A stretch of DNA of 64,000 nucleotides from Candidatus Izimoplasma sp. HR2 (GCA_000753575.1 JRFF01000022.1:62001-126000); one strand, 5' to 3'; counted from the stretch's first letter, positions 1 through 7,867 are shown. Translations and numbers: made by a program. The notes: generated by a model not told the origin, from the sequence alone.

Positions 1-273
1 GGGTTTGCTGTTAACTGGAATGAAATGTTCTTAACTAATATTTATTTAGGTGGTAACATTAAAACAATTCCTATGTTACTCCAAGGGCTTCAGGCCGCCT
101 GGGGTAGTGCCGCCGATTACTCTGTAAATAGTGACTTTGTTAATGTCGACTTTACAGAAGCAAAAGCGTTCGCAGGAACGATGTTATCTATTATGCCACT
201 TGTAATTATGTACGGAATTATTCAAAGATTCTTTATTGAAAGTATTGATAAATCTGGTATTACAGGAGAATAA
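1..273 (+). CDS. Carbohydrate ABC transporter permease, C-terminal part (5' end outside window)
   Basis: The reading frame is open from base 1, so this is the last 90 residues of a longer protein and the true start lies upstream. The fragment looks like the end of a MalG-type inner-membrane permease: a periplasmic-loop-like stretch (AAWGSAADYS), a final hydrophobic helix (GTMLSIMPLVIMYGIIQRFF) and a short cytoplasmic tail. The MalG family carries sugars or maltodextrins across the membrane with a partner permease and an ATPase. The convergent neighbour is a secreted alpha-amylase, which fits a maltodextrin-uptake role, but the substrate is inferred. It ends at a hairpin shared with the amylase. 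Confidence 0.75.
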   Translation, partial: GFAVNWNEMFLTNIYLGGNIKTIPMLLQGLQAAWGSAADYSVNSDFVNVDFTEAKAFAGTMLSIMPLVIMYGIIQRFFIESIDKSGITGE

Positions 274-279
274 AAAAAG

Positions 280-309
280 AGTGTAGTCAAATTGACTACA
301 CTTTTTAAT
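280..309. terminator. Bidirectional terminator between permease and amylase
   Basis: Inverted repeat AGTGTAGTC (280-288), loop AAATT, GACTACACT (294-302), with T-rich sequence after it on the plus strand and a run of A before it, which gives a T-run on the minus strand. It can serve both convergent genes. Confidence 0.85.
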
Positions 310-2530
310 TTGTTAAATCATCTAATAAATCAAATGGCAATTTAAGAACAATTGTTCCTTTAGGAGAAATTCCTCCGTAGTTATTTTCATATGAACTATA
401 GAGTATCTCGTAACTAGTAAATTCACTTGGTATTTCTCTATAAGTTACTGAACTAAAATTATGAATAACAACAACCAATTCTTTATCAACACCATTTTCA
501 AATACACGATAATACCCATCAAGTCCTGTGCTTGTATAAGGAATAAAATCACCATACATTAAAGCAAGACTATTCGTTCTAGCATCTCCTATATCTATAT
601 AAGAATTTAGTAAAGAATTAGGATCTGCAAGCTGTTCACTAACAGTATCAACACCGTAATCCTCAACGTTAGTAGTAATGATATCATAATAGTCTCCCCA
701 AATCATATACGTTCTAGTTCCCAGCATTCCGACTTCATCCCCATAATAAATGTATGGATTACCTGGTAAAAATAGAACTGCTTCAGCTGCCATTCTGAGC
801 TCTCTAGCGTCATCACTAAAAACGGTAGAGATTCTATCTTGATCATGATTTCTCAAGAATGGTGCGTCTATATAGTCTGTAGTATATTTTTCTATTTCAG
901 TATAAATCTCTTGTAATGAAGCCGAATAACTCCATCCAAGTGTTCCATTTATTGCATCAACTATTCTATAACTAGCATCAAAGTTAAAAGCTGTAATACC
1001 AGATTCATAGTATTTTGCATATTCTCCATACCATGACCAAGCTTCCCCGACAATATAAACATCTGGATCACTAATTTCACAATTAGTATTAAATCCGGTT
1101 AGGAAATCAATATTTGCTTGTGTATTATTTGTAACACCTAAATATTCATTTTCTCCAAAAATATGCATGATTGCATCCATTCTAAATCCAGCTACTCCAG
1201 TTTCTTCAATCCACCATGTTCCAACATCGTAAATATAATCAATAACTGCTTGATTTTGGAAGTTTAAATCAGGCATATAGTCAGAAAAATATGCGGCGTA
1301 ATACATTCCATCTAGTGATGAATGAACTGTTAAAGATGTTTTTTGCAACCAGTTTCTTCCTGAAGGTGTATACCAAATTGTTTGTCCCCAAGAACCTTTA
1401 GTTCCATATCTGGAATCACTACTATCTATCCATGTAAACCAATCATAATAATCACTATTTACTCCATTTCTTAGAACATCTTGAAATATATCATTATGAG
1501 CTCCCATGTGATTGACCACTAAGTCTATTATTATATCTATCCCAATTAATTCAGCAGCAATTACCAGATCTTTAAAATCTTGCATAGTTCCATATTGGCT
1601 ATCTATTTCATAGTAATCGTCAATCTCATATCCGTGATTTGATCTTGATTCCATTATTGGCATTAACCATATTCCACCAACACCTAAACTTTTAATATAA
1701 TCTAAGTTATCAATGATTCCTTGAATATCTCCTACATTATTTTCATCACTATCAGCATATGTTCTAACATAAATTTGATAGTATATTTTATTGTTCATAT
1801 ATACTTCTGTATAATCAGTTCCACTTACATTTTCATCAGATAATGTGACTATCCTTGATTGGTCTGATAAATATGCAGCAACACATTTTTCTTGAAGTGG
1901 ATCTTGTTCACAAGTTTTTTCTGTAACAGTTATAGTTTTTACTATTTCAAAATCTCCATCTATAGTTGTAATTGTGATTATAGCAGTACCTTCACTAATC
2001 CCAAATACAAATCCAGAATTAGTAACTGTAGCAACATCTTCATTACTTGATGTAATAGAAGTTTCCATATTTCCCGCATCAATCGGTAAGATAGACCAAT
2101 CTAGATTAATAAAATCTCCGACATAAACACTATCTAATAATAGTGAAGTAGATGTAAACGAGATACTCTCCACATTAATCAAACATTTATCTTGTGTATC
2201 ATCCATTTCACATGTTAATTCTAAAATATTCAAAATAATATCAACGGAACTATAAGTTCCTACATCATCATAAACAAAAAGAGTTAAATTATATACTCCA
2301 ATAGAACTAAGATTATAACTACCTTCTATTTCAATAAAAGAAGTTATATCGTTAGAATCATCATCAAGGGCAATAACATATGATAAATCAATTAAGGTAT
2401 CACCAACATATTGATCAATACTGTAGCCATCATTGATATTCCAAGTGTTTTCTCTTGAATCTGTATTATCACAAGCACTAAGTGTTATAACTAAAGTTAA
2501 TGCAAGTAATATTAAATATATTTTTTTCAT
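305..2530 (-). CDS. Secreted GH13 alpha-amylase lipoprotein with Ig-like domains
   Basis: Starch- or maltodextrin-cleaving glycoside hydrolase anchored outside the cell membrane. The chosen ATG gives a lipoprotein signal peptide (MKKIYLILLAL, lipobox LSAC); a TTG six codons upstream is open, but its codons overlap the likely RBS (AAAAGAG). After the lipid-anchor Cys come two Ig-like domains (about residues 30-105 and 118-205, the second BIG2-like), each followed by a Cys-paired linker. The GH13 barrel starts near residue 245 and shows the nucleophile Asp452 (FRMDA), acid/base Glu496 (VGEAW) and Asp563 (NHDQD), so the catalytic triad is intact. A beta-domain closes the protein. A sugar permease fragment lies convergently downstream. 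Exact specificity (amylase, neopullulanase or glucosidase) cannot be read from the sequence. Confidence 0.9.
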   Translation of the reverse strand: MKKIYLILLALTLVITLSACDNTDSRENTWNINDGYSIDQYVGDTLIDLSYVIALDDDSNDITSFIEIEGSYNLSSIGVYNLTLFVYDDVGTYSSVDIILNILELTCEMDDTQDKCLINVESISFTSTSLLLDSVYVGDFINLDWSILPIDAGNMETSITSSNEDVATVTNSGFVFGISEGTAIITITTIDGDFEIVKTITVTEKTCEQDPLQEKCVAAYLSDQSRIVTLSDENVSGTDYTEVYMNNKIYYQIYVRTYADSDENNVGDIQGIIDNLDYIKSLGVGGIWLMPIMESRSNHGYEIDDYYEIDSQYGTMQDFKDLVIAAELIGIDIIIDLVVNHMGAHNDIFQDVLRNGVNSDYYDWFTWIDSSDSRYGTKGSWGQTIWYTPSGRNWLQKTSLTVHSSLDGMYYAAYFSDYMPDLNFQNQAVIDYIYDVGTWWIEETGVAGFRMDAIMHIFGENEYLGVTNNTQANIDFLTGFNTNCEISDPDVYIVGEAWSWYGEYAKYYESGITAFNFDASYRIVDAINGTLGWSYSASLQEIYTEIEKYTTDYIDAPFLRNHDQDRISTVFSDDARELRMAAEAVLFLPGNPYIYYGDEVGMLGTRTYMIWGDYYDIITTNVEDYGVDTVSEQLADPNSLLNSYIDIGDARTNSLALMYGDFIPYTSTGLDGYYRVFENGVDKELVVVIHNFSSVTYREIPSEFTSYEILYSSYENNYGGISPKGTIVLKLPFDLLDDLTN

Positions 2531-2552
2531 AGTATCAACTCTTTTCAAGTGT

Positions 2553-2561
2553 ATTATAGCA
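2553..2561 (-). promoter_or_regulatory. Extended -10 promoter of the amylase gene
   Basis: On the minus strand TGC-TATAAT lies about 22 bases before the ATG. No good -35 is visible; the TG extension may compensate. Confidence 0.5.
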
Positions 2562-2591
2562 TAATGATATGGAAAATATATGAAATATAAG

Positions 2592-2615
2592 AAACGCGAA
2601 TTTCTTCGCGTTTTT
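2592..2615 (-). terminator. Terminator of the cysteine-desulfidase-like gene
   Basis: ACGCGAA (2594-2600), loop TTTC, TTCGCGT (2605-2611). On the minus strand it directly follows the stop codon of the gene at 2614-3879 and precedes a T-rich stretch. Confidence 0.75.
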
Positions 2616-3879
2616 ATATTAAATCGATAATTCCTTTATTTGCTGAATTAAGAATCTCATTATTAAGTTTTCCTAAGTTCTTAATTGTTTTATCTACATC
2701 TACTTTATTTAATCCTGTTCCATCACAAACATGATTTCCATCAATTACCATTTTAGCAGAAATCATTCCATTCATTGCAGCAAACGATACTTTATATGTA
2801 CACGATACCTTAGCACCATCACATACAAATCCCATTGATGTTGATAAGTATAAATTGATAGATTCTTTTATTTGGTTTCCAGTTCCTTCTTGAATATAAG
2901 CAGTAACTGCAGCTGCGCTACACCCAGTTGCGTGTCCTGTACCACATAATACAGTAACAATATTCATCTCTTGTTTAACATATACACTTGTTAAAAAAGA
3001 TAAAACTATTAATTTTTGTTTTTCGTTTTCACTCAGTTTAAGAGCATGAGCTAAGAACATTGGAGTAATTAAAGTTCCTATACCTAAGTTCCCACTACCA
3101 GCAACTCCATAAACAGTGTAAATATCACCTGTCATTCTCTTTCTTGAAGGAACAGTTATATGTTTTCTTAAGAAGTTTGAAAGGTCATACAAACAATCTT
3201 TTTGGGCATCTCTTAGATCTTCAACTAAGTAGTTTCCACCTTCAAGCTTAATTTCATCTCTAGCACTTTCATATTGGAGATCAGCTGTGTGAAATAAATA
3301 GTCAAGTCCAGAGAAATCTCCATTTTTAACAAAATCGAGTATTTCATCATAACTTTCAATGTTATATTTATTAACTCTACCAATTAAAGCTACTTTTTCA
3401 AAGTCTTCAAGTTTTTCACCGTTTCTAATTACACTTTCAACATTATCATAAGCATCCTTAATTATAATTGTTGCACTATCTCCTTCGTGAGAAGTAATAG
3501 TTAATTCTTCATATAATACTGTATGAATATACTTTTCATAACTAATATCAACTTCAATATCATTTAGTAATGATTCAATCTTTTCAATATCATCATTTGT
3601 TACACTTTCAAAAACACTTAATTGCTTATTAGGATTTTTAAGTAATAATCCTAAAGCAAGTGCTTTATCTAGTCCGCTTTTTTTTAAACCTGGAACTCCA
3701 ACATTAACGCTATTTTTGTAAAGTTCTTCACTCATTACGAGTTTAACAGATTTAATTTTCTTATTTCTCAAAATGTACGCACCTATTGAGGCAATATACC
3801 CTACTACACCTATATCTGTACAACCCATTGTCTTTGTCAAATTGGCATTTAATAATCTTTCTACTTGAGCTTTATCCAA
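2614..3879 (-). CDS. L-cysteine desulfidase / serine dehydratase alpha-like protein (UPF0597 family)
   Basis: About 421 residues, typical for the UPF0597 (YhaM/CyuA) family of [4Fe-4S] enzymes that break L-cysteine into pyruvate, sulfide and ammonia. The conserved cysteines are present: MGCTDIG near the N-terminus, CGTGHATGCSAAA near residue 310 and VCDGAKVSC near residue 345. An upstream GTG (3888) is open, but AGAGGTGATTATA-TTG is the RBS/start arrangement seen at other genes here, so TTG at 3879 is preferred. It is transcribed divergently from rlmB. Family membership is clear; cysteine rather than serine as substrate is taken from the family. Confidence 0.8.
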   Translation of the reverse strand: MDKAQVERLLNANLTKTMGCTDIGVVGYIASIGAYILRNKKIKSVKLVMSEELYKNSVNVGVPGLKKSGLDKALALGLLLKNPNKQLSVFESVTNDDIEKIESLLNDIEVDISYEKYIHTVLYEELTITSHEGDSATIIIKDAYDNVESVIRNGEKLEDFEKVALIGRVNKYNIESYDEILDFVKNGDFSGLDYLFHTADLQYESARDEIKLEGGNYLVEDLRDAQKDCLYDLSNFLRKHITVPSRKRMTGDIYTVYGVAGSGNLGIGTLITPMFLAHALKLSENEKQKLIVLSFLTSVYVKQEMNIVTVLCGTGHATGCSAAAVTAYIQEGTGNQIKESINLYLSTSMGFVCDGAKVSCTYKVSFAAMNGMISAKMVIDGNHVCDGTGLNKVDVDKTIKNLGKLNNEILNSANKGIIDLI

Positions 3880-3899
3880 TATAATCACCTCTAATAAAC

Positions 3900-3928
3900 A
3901 TTATAAACTTAAAAGGTATTTAGAGCAA
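3900..3928 (-). promoter_or_regulatory. Promoter of the cysteine-desulfidase-like gene
   Basis: Read on the minus strand: TTGCTC (3928-3923), 17 bases, TATAAT (3905-3900), about 20 bases before the start. Confidence 0.65.
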
Positions 3929-3968
3929 TAATTTTCAAAATTTTTCAATAGGAAGTAATGTTATTTTG

Positions 3969-3977
3969 TGGTAAAAT
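3969..3977 (+). promoter_or_regulatory. Extended -10 promoter of rlmB
   Basis: TGG-TAAAAT about 26 bases before the rlmB ATG, with no clear -35. It is the most likely start of the rlmB-sigH transcript. Confidence 0.4.
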
Positions 3978-4002
3978 AAATTAAGAAAAAGGATGTGATA
4001 AT

Positions 4003-4710
4003 ATGGCAACAATAATTACTGGTAAAAATACTGTATTAGAAGCCATCAAAGCAGATCATAAAATATATGAGTTATATTATTTAAAAGGATCAAATATTGA
4101 TATTTTAGAGTTAGCAAATTCTAAAAATATAAAAGTAAAAGAATATGATAAATTTAATCTTAATAAGCTACTACCTAGCCATAATCAAGGGATAGGTGCT
4201 TTAGTTGAAGATTATAAATATACTAGTCTAGAAGATGCAATTAAAAAAGGTGATCACAATAAATTATTTATTATGTTAGATTCAATTGAAGATCCACATA
4301 ATTTAGGAGCAATTTTAAGAAGTTCTGATGCCTTTAAAGTGGATGCAGTTATTATACCTAAAAATAGAAGCGTTAAATTAAACGCTACTGTCGCAAAAGT
4401 ATCTACTGGAGCAATAGAATATGTTGATGTTATTGAAGTGACAAATTTAAATCAAACAATTAAAAAATTAAAAGATAATGGATTCTGGGTTGCCGGGACA
4501 GATATGGATACAACTCAAACAATTCATGATATCGATGTTAATACCAATTTATGTGTTGTAATTGGTAATGAAGGGAAAGGTATTACTAGATTAGTTAAAG
4601 AAAATTGCGACTATATGGTTAAAATACCTATGAGCGGACATGTAAACAGTTTAAATGCAAGCGTATCTGCCGCATTAATAATTTACGAAATTTATAATAA
4701 AAGAGGGTGA
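4003..4710 (+). CDS. rlmB: 23S rRNA (guanosine-2'-O-)-methyltransferase RlmB (TrmH/SpoU family)
   Basis: Methylates a guanosine ribose of 23S rRNA with S-adenosylmethionine. 235 residues, normal length. The N-terminal substrate-binding domain covers about residues 1-75 and the SPOUT catalytic domain the rest, with the family motifs LDSIEDPHNLGAILRSSDAF (about 97-116), VIGNEGKGI and the C-terminal MSGHVNSLNASVSAAL. The RBS AGGATGTG precedes the ATG. It stops with TGA four bases before sigH. The order rlmB-sigH-rpmG-secE-nusG matches Bacillus, apart from a missing yacP. Confidence 0.93.
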   Translation: MATIITGKNTVLEAIKADHKIYELYYLKGSNIDILELANSKNIKVKEYDKFNLNKLLPSHNQGIGALVEDYKYTSLEDAIKKGDHNKLFIMLDSIEDPHNLGAILRSSDAFKVDAVIIPKNRSVKLNATVAKVSTGAIEYVDVIEVTNLNQTIKKLKDNGFWVAGTDMDTTQTIHDIDVNTNLCVVIGNEGKGITRLVKENCDYMVKIPMSGHVNSLNASVSAALIIYEIYNKRG

Positions 4711-4714
4711 GGAT

Positions 4715-5257
4715 TTGACTTATTACAAACATAACGATTATGAAATTATTTCTCAAATAAGAGAGGGAAATAATGAAGCACTTGAGTTATTGTTTGAGAA
4801 GTACAAACCTCTAATTTCTAAAAAAATATATAAGTTTAACCTGTACTATGATTATGATGATATGTATCAAGAAAGTTTGATGGTTTTATTTAAATCACTT
4901 GAACGTTTTGATGAAAAATACTCGAAAACTTTCACTAGATATTTTGAACAAAATTTGGAAAGAAAGTTCATTACAATTGTTACAAAAAGAGTAAGAAGAA
5001 GTGAGATATTTAGAAAAAATGAGAAATATATTTTTGAGAATAATCATAATACTGTTCATCATAGTGAATATTTTGATTTGGTAAAAAAAGAAATTACAAA
5101 AATACTTACAAATACTGAAAACTTAGTATATACTTTAAGAGAGTTAAATAATTATAGTATCTCGTACATACATGATACTTACGGCTTAGCTGACAAGGTA
5201 ATCTATAATTCACTTCATCGTGCTAAGAAAAAAATTCGAAAGCATTTTGAGACTTAA
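4715..5257 (+). CDS. sigH: Sigma-70 family RNA polymerase sigma factor, SigH-like
   Basis: 180 residues. A region-2 core (YDYDDMYQESLMVLFKSLERF, about 46-66) is followed by a basic stretch and a C-terminal region-4 helix-turn-helix (about 125-175, ending LHRAKKKIRKHF). The start is TTG, four bases after the rlmB stop, with a GGGTGAGGA RBS inside the end of rlmB. Its place between rlmB and rpmG is exactly that of sigH in Bacillus, which is the basis for the name; sequence divergence is considerable. Bacillus SigH directs transition-state, sporulation and competence genes. What this one directs cannot be read here. Confidence 0.8.
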   Translation: MTYYKHNDYEIISQIREGNNEALELLFEKYKPLISKKIYKFNLYYDYDDMYQESLMVLFKSLERFDEKYSKTFTRYFEQNLERKFITIVTKRVRRSEIFRKNEKYIFENNHNTVHHSEYFDLVKKEITKILTNTENLVYTLRELNNYSISYIHDTYGLADKVIYNSLHRAKKKIRKHFET

Positions 5258-5258
5258 C

Positions 5259-5287
5259 TTGACAAAGATATCGATTTTTGATAAATT
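5259..5287 (+). promoter_or_regulatory. Promoter before rpmG
   Basis: TTGACA (5259-5264), 17 bases, TAAATT (5282-5287). It sits directly after the sigH stop and can drive rpmG-secE-nusG. Confidence 0.65.
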
Positions 5288-5314
5288 ATATATTTGCAAT
5301 AGGAGTTGAGTAAT

Positions 5315-5461
5315 ATGAGAGAGAAAATTATACTAATATGCGAAGTTTGTTTATCACGAAACTATAACGTATATAAAAATAAGGAAAACAAAGAGAGAAT
5401 GCAGATAAAAAAATTCTGTAAAAGATGTGGTACTCATACCATACATAAAGAAAGCAAATAG
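5315..5461 (+). CDS. rpmG: 50S ribosomal protein L33
   Basis: 48-residue large-subunit protein. It begins [12 protein letters not shown] and has the four zinc-ribbon cysteines at about positions 9, 12, 35 and 38 (CEVC...CKRC), so this is the zinc-binding form of L33. RBS AGGAG lies 9 bases before the ATG. It is short but certain because of the Cys pattern and its place upstream of secE, as in Bacillus. The copy is somewhat divergent in the middle ([15 protein letters not shown]). Confidence 0.9.
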   Translation: MREKIILICEVCLSRNYNVYKNKENKERMQIKKFCKRCGTHTIHKESK

Positions 5462-5473
5462 GAGAGAATAATT

Positions 5474-5902
5474 ATGGCTAAAAAAGTAGTAGAAGTTAAG
5501 AAAAATAAAATTATTGAAATCATCCAAAAAGAATATCCAGTTGAGAAATTACTTTTAGGAGTATTAGGAACAATTGTATTAATTCTTGGAGTTTATTTAA
5601 TTGAAGGATCAGTTCTAGAAATTAGATATACAGATTTATGGATTTTTAACACATCAACAAAAATAATGATTTTTTCAATTTTTGTAATTATGATTGGAGC
5701 TACAGCATTCTTATTATCTGTATGGCCATTCTACGTTCCAAGTTTTTCAGAGATGAAAAAAGTATCTTGGCCAACTAAAAACGTCATTGTTAATCACTCG
5801 TTAAGAGTATTTGGATTTATTTTCCTTGTTGCGTTTTTCTTTGTGCTAATCGATTTTGGATTAAGACCATTATTTGGTTGGATTAACGAGTTAGGTAATT
5901 AA
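5474..5902 (+). CDS. secE: Preprotein translocase subunit SecE, long three-helix form
   Basis: SecE clamps SecY in the Sec protein-export channel. At 142 residues it is much longer than the single-helix SecE of most Firmicutes (about 60). Three hydrophobic helices are visible (about 24-45, 60-85 and 112-132). The conserved amphipathic SecE core (SEMKKVSWPTKNVIVNHSL) precedes the last helix, so the core is C-terminal and two helices are added in front, as in the E. coli layout. Good RBS (GGAGAGAATA-ATT-ATG). The nusG ATG follows 5 bases later. Confidence 0.9.
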   Translation: MAKKVVEVKKNKIIEIIQKEYPVEKLLLGVLGTIVLILGVYLIEGSVLEIRYTDLWIFNTSTKIMIFSIFVIMIGATAFLLSVWPFYVPSFSEMKKVSWPTKNVIVNHSLRVFGFIFLVAFFFVLIDFGLRPLFGWINELGN

Positions 5903-5907
5903 TACTA

Positions 5908-6444
5908 ATGGACGGTAGAAGATGGTATGTTGTTCAAACATATTCTGGATTTGAAAACTCTGTTAAATTAAACCTAGAACGTCGTATTGAATCAATGCAA
6001 ATGGAAGATCTTATTTATCAAGTAATGATTCCTGAAGAATTGAAAATTGAGAAAAAAGCTGATGGTACTACAAAAGAGAAAATGGTTAAAATTTTCCCTG
6101 GGTATGTATTCTTAGAAATGGATGTAACTGATGACTCATGGTTTGTTGTTCGTAATACACCTGGAGTTACAGGATTCCTTGGATCAAGTGGAGGGGGAAC
6201 TAAACCAGTTCCGTTACCACCAGAAGAAATTAATCCAATACTGAAAAAATGTGGATTAATGGAAGCACCAAAATTAGATGTTGAAATTGGAGAGAAAGTA
6301 CGTGTTATCACTGGACCATTCCGTGATCAAATAGGTGCTGTTGATTCAATAGATAATGATAAGTTAGAAGTGACTGTTCTTGTAGATATGTTTGGTAGAC
6401 AAACACCTGTAGAATTAGGCTTCGAAGATATCGAGAAAGTATAA
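5908..6444 (+). CDS. nusG: Transcription termination/antitermination factor NusG
   Basis: 178 residues. The NGN domain starts at RRWYVVQTYSGFE, where RNA polymerase is bound; PGYVFLEMDVTDDSWFVVRNTPGVTGFLG is its second half. The C-terminal KOW domain (about 125-178) contains GEKVRVITGPFRDQIGAVDSID. NusG binds the elongating polymerase and influences pausing and termination. Five bases separate it from secE. A strong promoter follows its stop, so the ribosomal-protein genes downstream are transcribed separately. Confidence 0.96.
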   Translation: MDGRRWYVVQTYSGFENSVKLNLERRIESMQMEDLIYQVMIPEELKIEKKADGTTKEKMVKIFPGYVFLEMDVTDDSWFVVRNTPGVTGFLGSSGGGTKPVPLPPEEINPILKKCGLMEAPKLDVEIGEKVRVITGPFRDQIGAVDSIDNDKLEVTVLVDMFGRQTPVELGFEDIEKV

Positions 6445-6455
6445 AGATAATTTTC

Positions 6456-6485
6456 TTGACATCACTATTATTAATATAGTATAAT
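6456..6485 (+). promoter_or_regulatory. Strong promoter of the rplK-rplA operon
   Basis: Consensus TTGACA (6456-6461), 18 bases, TATAAT (6480-6485), 12 bases after the nusG stop codon. Confidence 0.9.
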
Positions 6486-6517
6486 AGCTTGGCATGCAAT
6501 ATGCCATGCTATTTTTA
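6485..6517 (+). promoter_or_regulatory. Hairpin at the start of the rplK transcript
   Basis: TAGC-T-TGGCAT, loop GCAAT, ATGCCA-T-GCTA followed by TTTTT, directly downstream of the -10. It could be an intrinsic terminator for nusG or a 5' stabilising/attenuating hairpin on the rplK mRNA. Its place right at the expected transcription start makes the second reading attractive. Confidence 0.6.
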
Positions 6518-6520
6518 TGA

Positions 6521-6553
6521 GTGGGAGGATTTGCAAAAATCTGATTACCACAT
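6521..6553 (+). promoter_or_regulatory. rplK leader stem, candidate ribosomal-protein L1 operator
   Basis: GTGG (6521-6524) pairs with CCAC (6548-6551). Inside, GATTT-GCAA-AAATC forms a second helix, with asymmetric internal loops GAG and TGATTA. The same plan recurs before rplA. A GTGGGAGG...TACCACAT element between nusG and rplK is, to my knowledge, typical of Firmicutes; assignment to L1 (rather than L11) feedback is inference. Confidence 0.6.
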
Positions 6554-6577
6554 CACGAAAAAAAGGAGGTGTCTTTC

Positions 6578-7003
6578 GTGGCTAAAGAAATTAAGACTCA
6601 AGTTAAACTGCAAATACAAGCAGGAAAAGCTAACCCAGCTCCACCAGTAGGACCAGCACTTGGACAAGCAGGTGTAAACATTCAAGAATTTTGTACAAAA
6701 TTCAATGCGCTTACTAAGGATAAAATGGGATCTGTAATTCCAGTAGTTATTACAGTTTATGATGACAGAAGTTTTACGTTTATTACTAAAACTCCACCAG
6801 CAAGTGACTTATTAAAAAAAGCAGCTGGAATCAGCAAAGGAGCAAGTAATTCTTTAAAAGAAAAAGTTGCAACTATTACTAAAGAACAATTAAGAGTGAT
6901 AGCAGAAACAAAAATGCCTGACTTAAACGCAAATGACGTTGAAGCAGCAATGAAAATTATTGCAGGATCTGCAAGAAACATGGGAATATTAATAGAAGAC
7001 TAA
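6578..7003 (+). CDS. rplK: 50S ribosomal protein L11
   Basis: 141 residues, the usual length, beginning [18 protein letters not shown]. The GTG at 6578 is chosen because AAAGGAGGTG lies seven bases upstream; the longer frame from 6569 would start inside that [22 protein letters not shown] and the C-terminal RNA-binding domain (GSARNMGI) are clear. L11 binds the GTPase-associated centre of 23S rRNA, where EF-G and EF-Tu (both encoded downstream) act. Confidence 0.97.
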   Translation: MAKEIKTQVKLQIQAGKANPAPPVGPALGQAGVNIQEFCTKFNALTKDKMGSVIPVVITVYDDRSFTFITKTPPASDLLKKAAGISKGASNSLKEKVATITKEQLRVIAETKMPDLNANDVEAAMKIIAGSARNMGILIED

Positions 7004-7032
7004 AGCACTTAGTTGTTTATATACAGCTAATT

Positions 7033-7059
7033 GTGGGAGGAAATTCCGTTATACCACAT
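7033..7059 (+). promoter_or_regulatory. rplA leader stem, second copy of the rplK-type element
   Basis: GTGG (7033-7036) and CCAC (7054-7057) close a stem holding a short GGA/TCC helix and the loop GTTATA. The flanks GTGGGAGGAAAT and ATACCACATT match the element before rplK. It overlaps the region just upstream of the rplA RBS. Confidence 0.55.
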
Positions 7060-7076
7060 TTAGGAGGTAATTAATT

Positions 7077-7766
7077 ATGGCAAAAAAAGGAAAAAAATTC
7101 TTAGCTGCAGCTGCACAAGTTGATGTATTAAAATTTTACACAGCAAGTGAAGCTATAGACTTACTTAAAAAGGTATCATTTGAAAAATTTGATGCATCAG
7201 TAGAATTCGCAATTCGTCTTAACTTAGATCCACGTAAAGCTGAACAAAACTTACGTGGTGCAGTGGTTTTACCACATGGTACAGGAAAAACTAAAAAAGT
7301 TTTAGTTTTTGCTAAAGGTGACAAAGCAAAAGAAGCTGAAGCAGCAGGAGCTGACTACGTTGGAGACGCAGAATTAGTCGAAAAAGTACTTAAAGGTTGG
7401 GCAGATTTTGATACAGTAGTAGCAACACCAGATATGATGGCTCAAGTTGGAAAACTTGGTCGTACATTAGGACCAAAAGGTTTAATGCCTAATCCTAAAA
7501 CTGGAACAGTTACTATGGATGTAACAAGAGCAGTTAACGAAATTAAAGCTGGTAAAGTAGAATACAGAGTAGACAAAGTAGGAAATATCAACTTAACAAT
7601 TGGTAAAGTTTCTTTCAGTGCTGAAAAGCTATCTGAAAACTTAAACACTATTTATACTACACTTGTAAAATTAAGACCAGCAACTGTTAAAGGTGTATTT
7701 GTAGAAAATCTTGCAATCGCATCTACAATGGGTCCTGGTATCAAAATTGATCCAGACACAATTTAA
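7077..7766 (+). CDS. rplA: 50S ribosomal protein L1
   Basis: 229 residues. Motifs include [34 protein letters not shown] near the N-terminus and the signature [14 protein letters not shown] in the middle. L1 forms the stalk that moves deacylated tRNA out of the E site, and in many bacteria it represses its own operon by binding the leader mRNA. RBS TAGGAGGTAATTA before ATG. It follows rplK by 73 bases containing the repeated leader stem. Confidence 0.97.
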   Translation: MAKKGKKFLAAAAQVDVLKFYTASEAIDLLKKVSFEKFDASVEFAIRLNLDPRKAEQNLRGAVVLPHGTGKTKKVLVFAKGDKAKEAEAAGADYVGDAELVEKVLKGWADFDTVVATPDMMAQVGKLGRTLGPKGLMPNPKTGTVTMDVTRAVNEIKAGKVEYRVDKVGNINLTIGKVSFSAEKLSENLNTIYTTLVKLRPATVKGVFVENLAIASTMGPGIKIDPDTI

Positions 7767-7794
7767 TTAAAGATTTAAAAATAAAATTGAATAA

Positions 7795-7866
7795 GAACTT
7801 TATGTCCAAGACTTAGGTGCTAATATGCTTAATATCCTAACGAGATAGAAGAAATGATATAATATA
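7795..7866 (+). promoter_or_regulatory. Ribosomal protein L10 leader
   Basis: The segment from GTCCAAGACTTAGGTG (from 7804) to TTAATATCCTAACGAG (to about 7845) carries the sequence signature of the L10 leader RNA, bound by the L10-(L7/L12)4 complex to control rplJL in Firmicutes. Recognition is by motif memory, not by a covariance search. A TGA-TATAAT (7855-7863) inside it could be a secondary promoter, but it has no -35. Confidence 0.7.
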
Positions 7867-7867
7867 T

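Noticed and set aside
7855-7863. TGATATAAT in the rplJ leader as the main rplJ promoter
   Set aside because: No -35 at suitable spacing, and a start here would omit the L10-binding part of the leader. Kept only as a remark.
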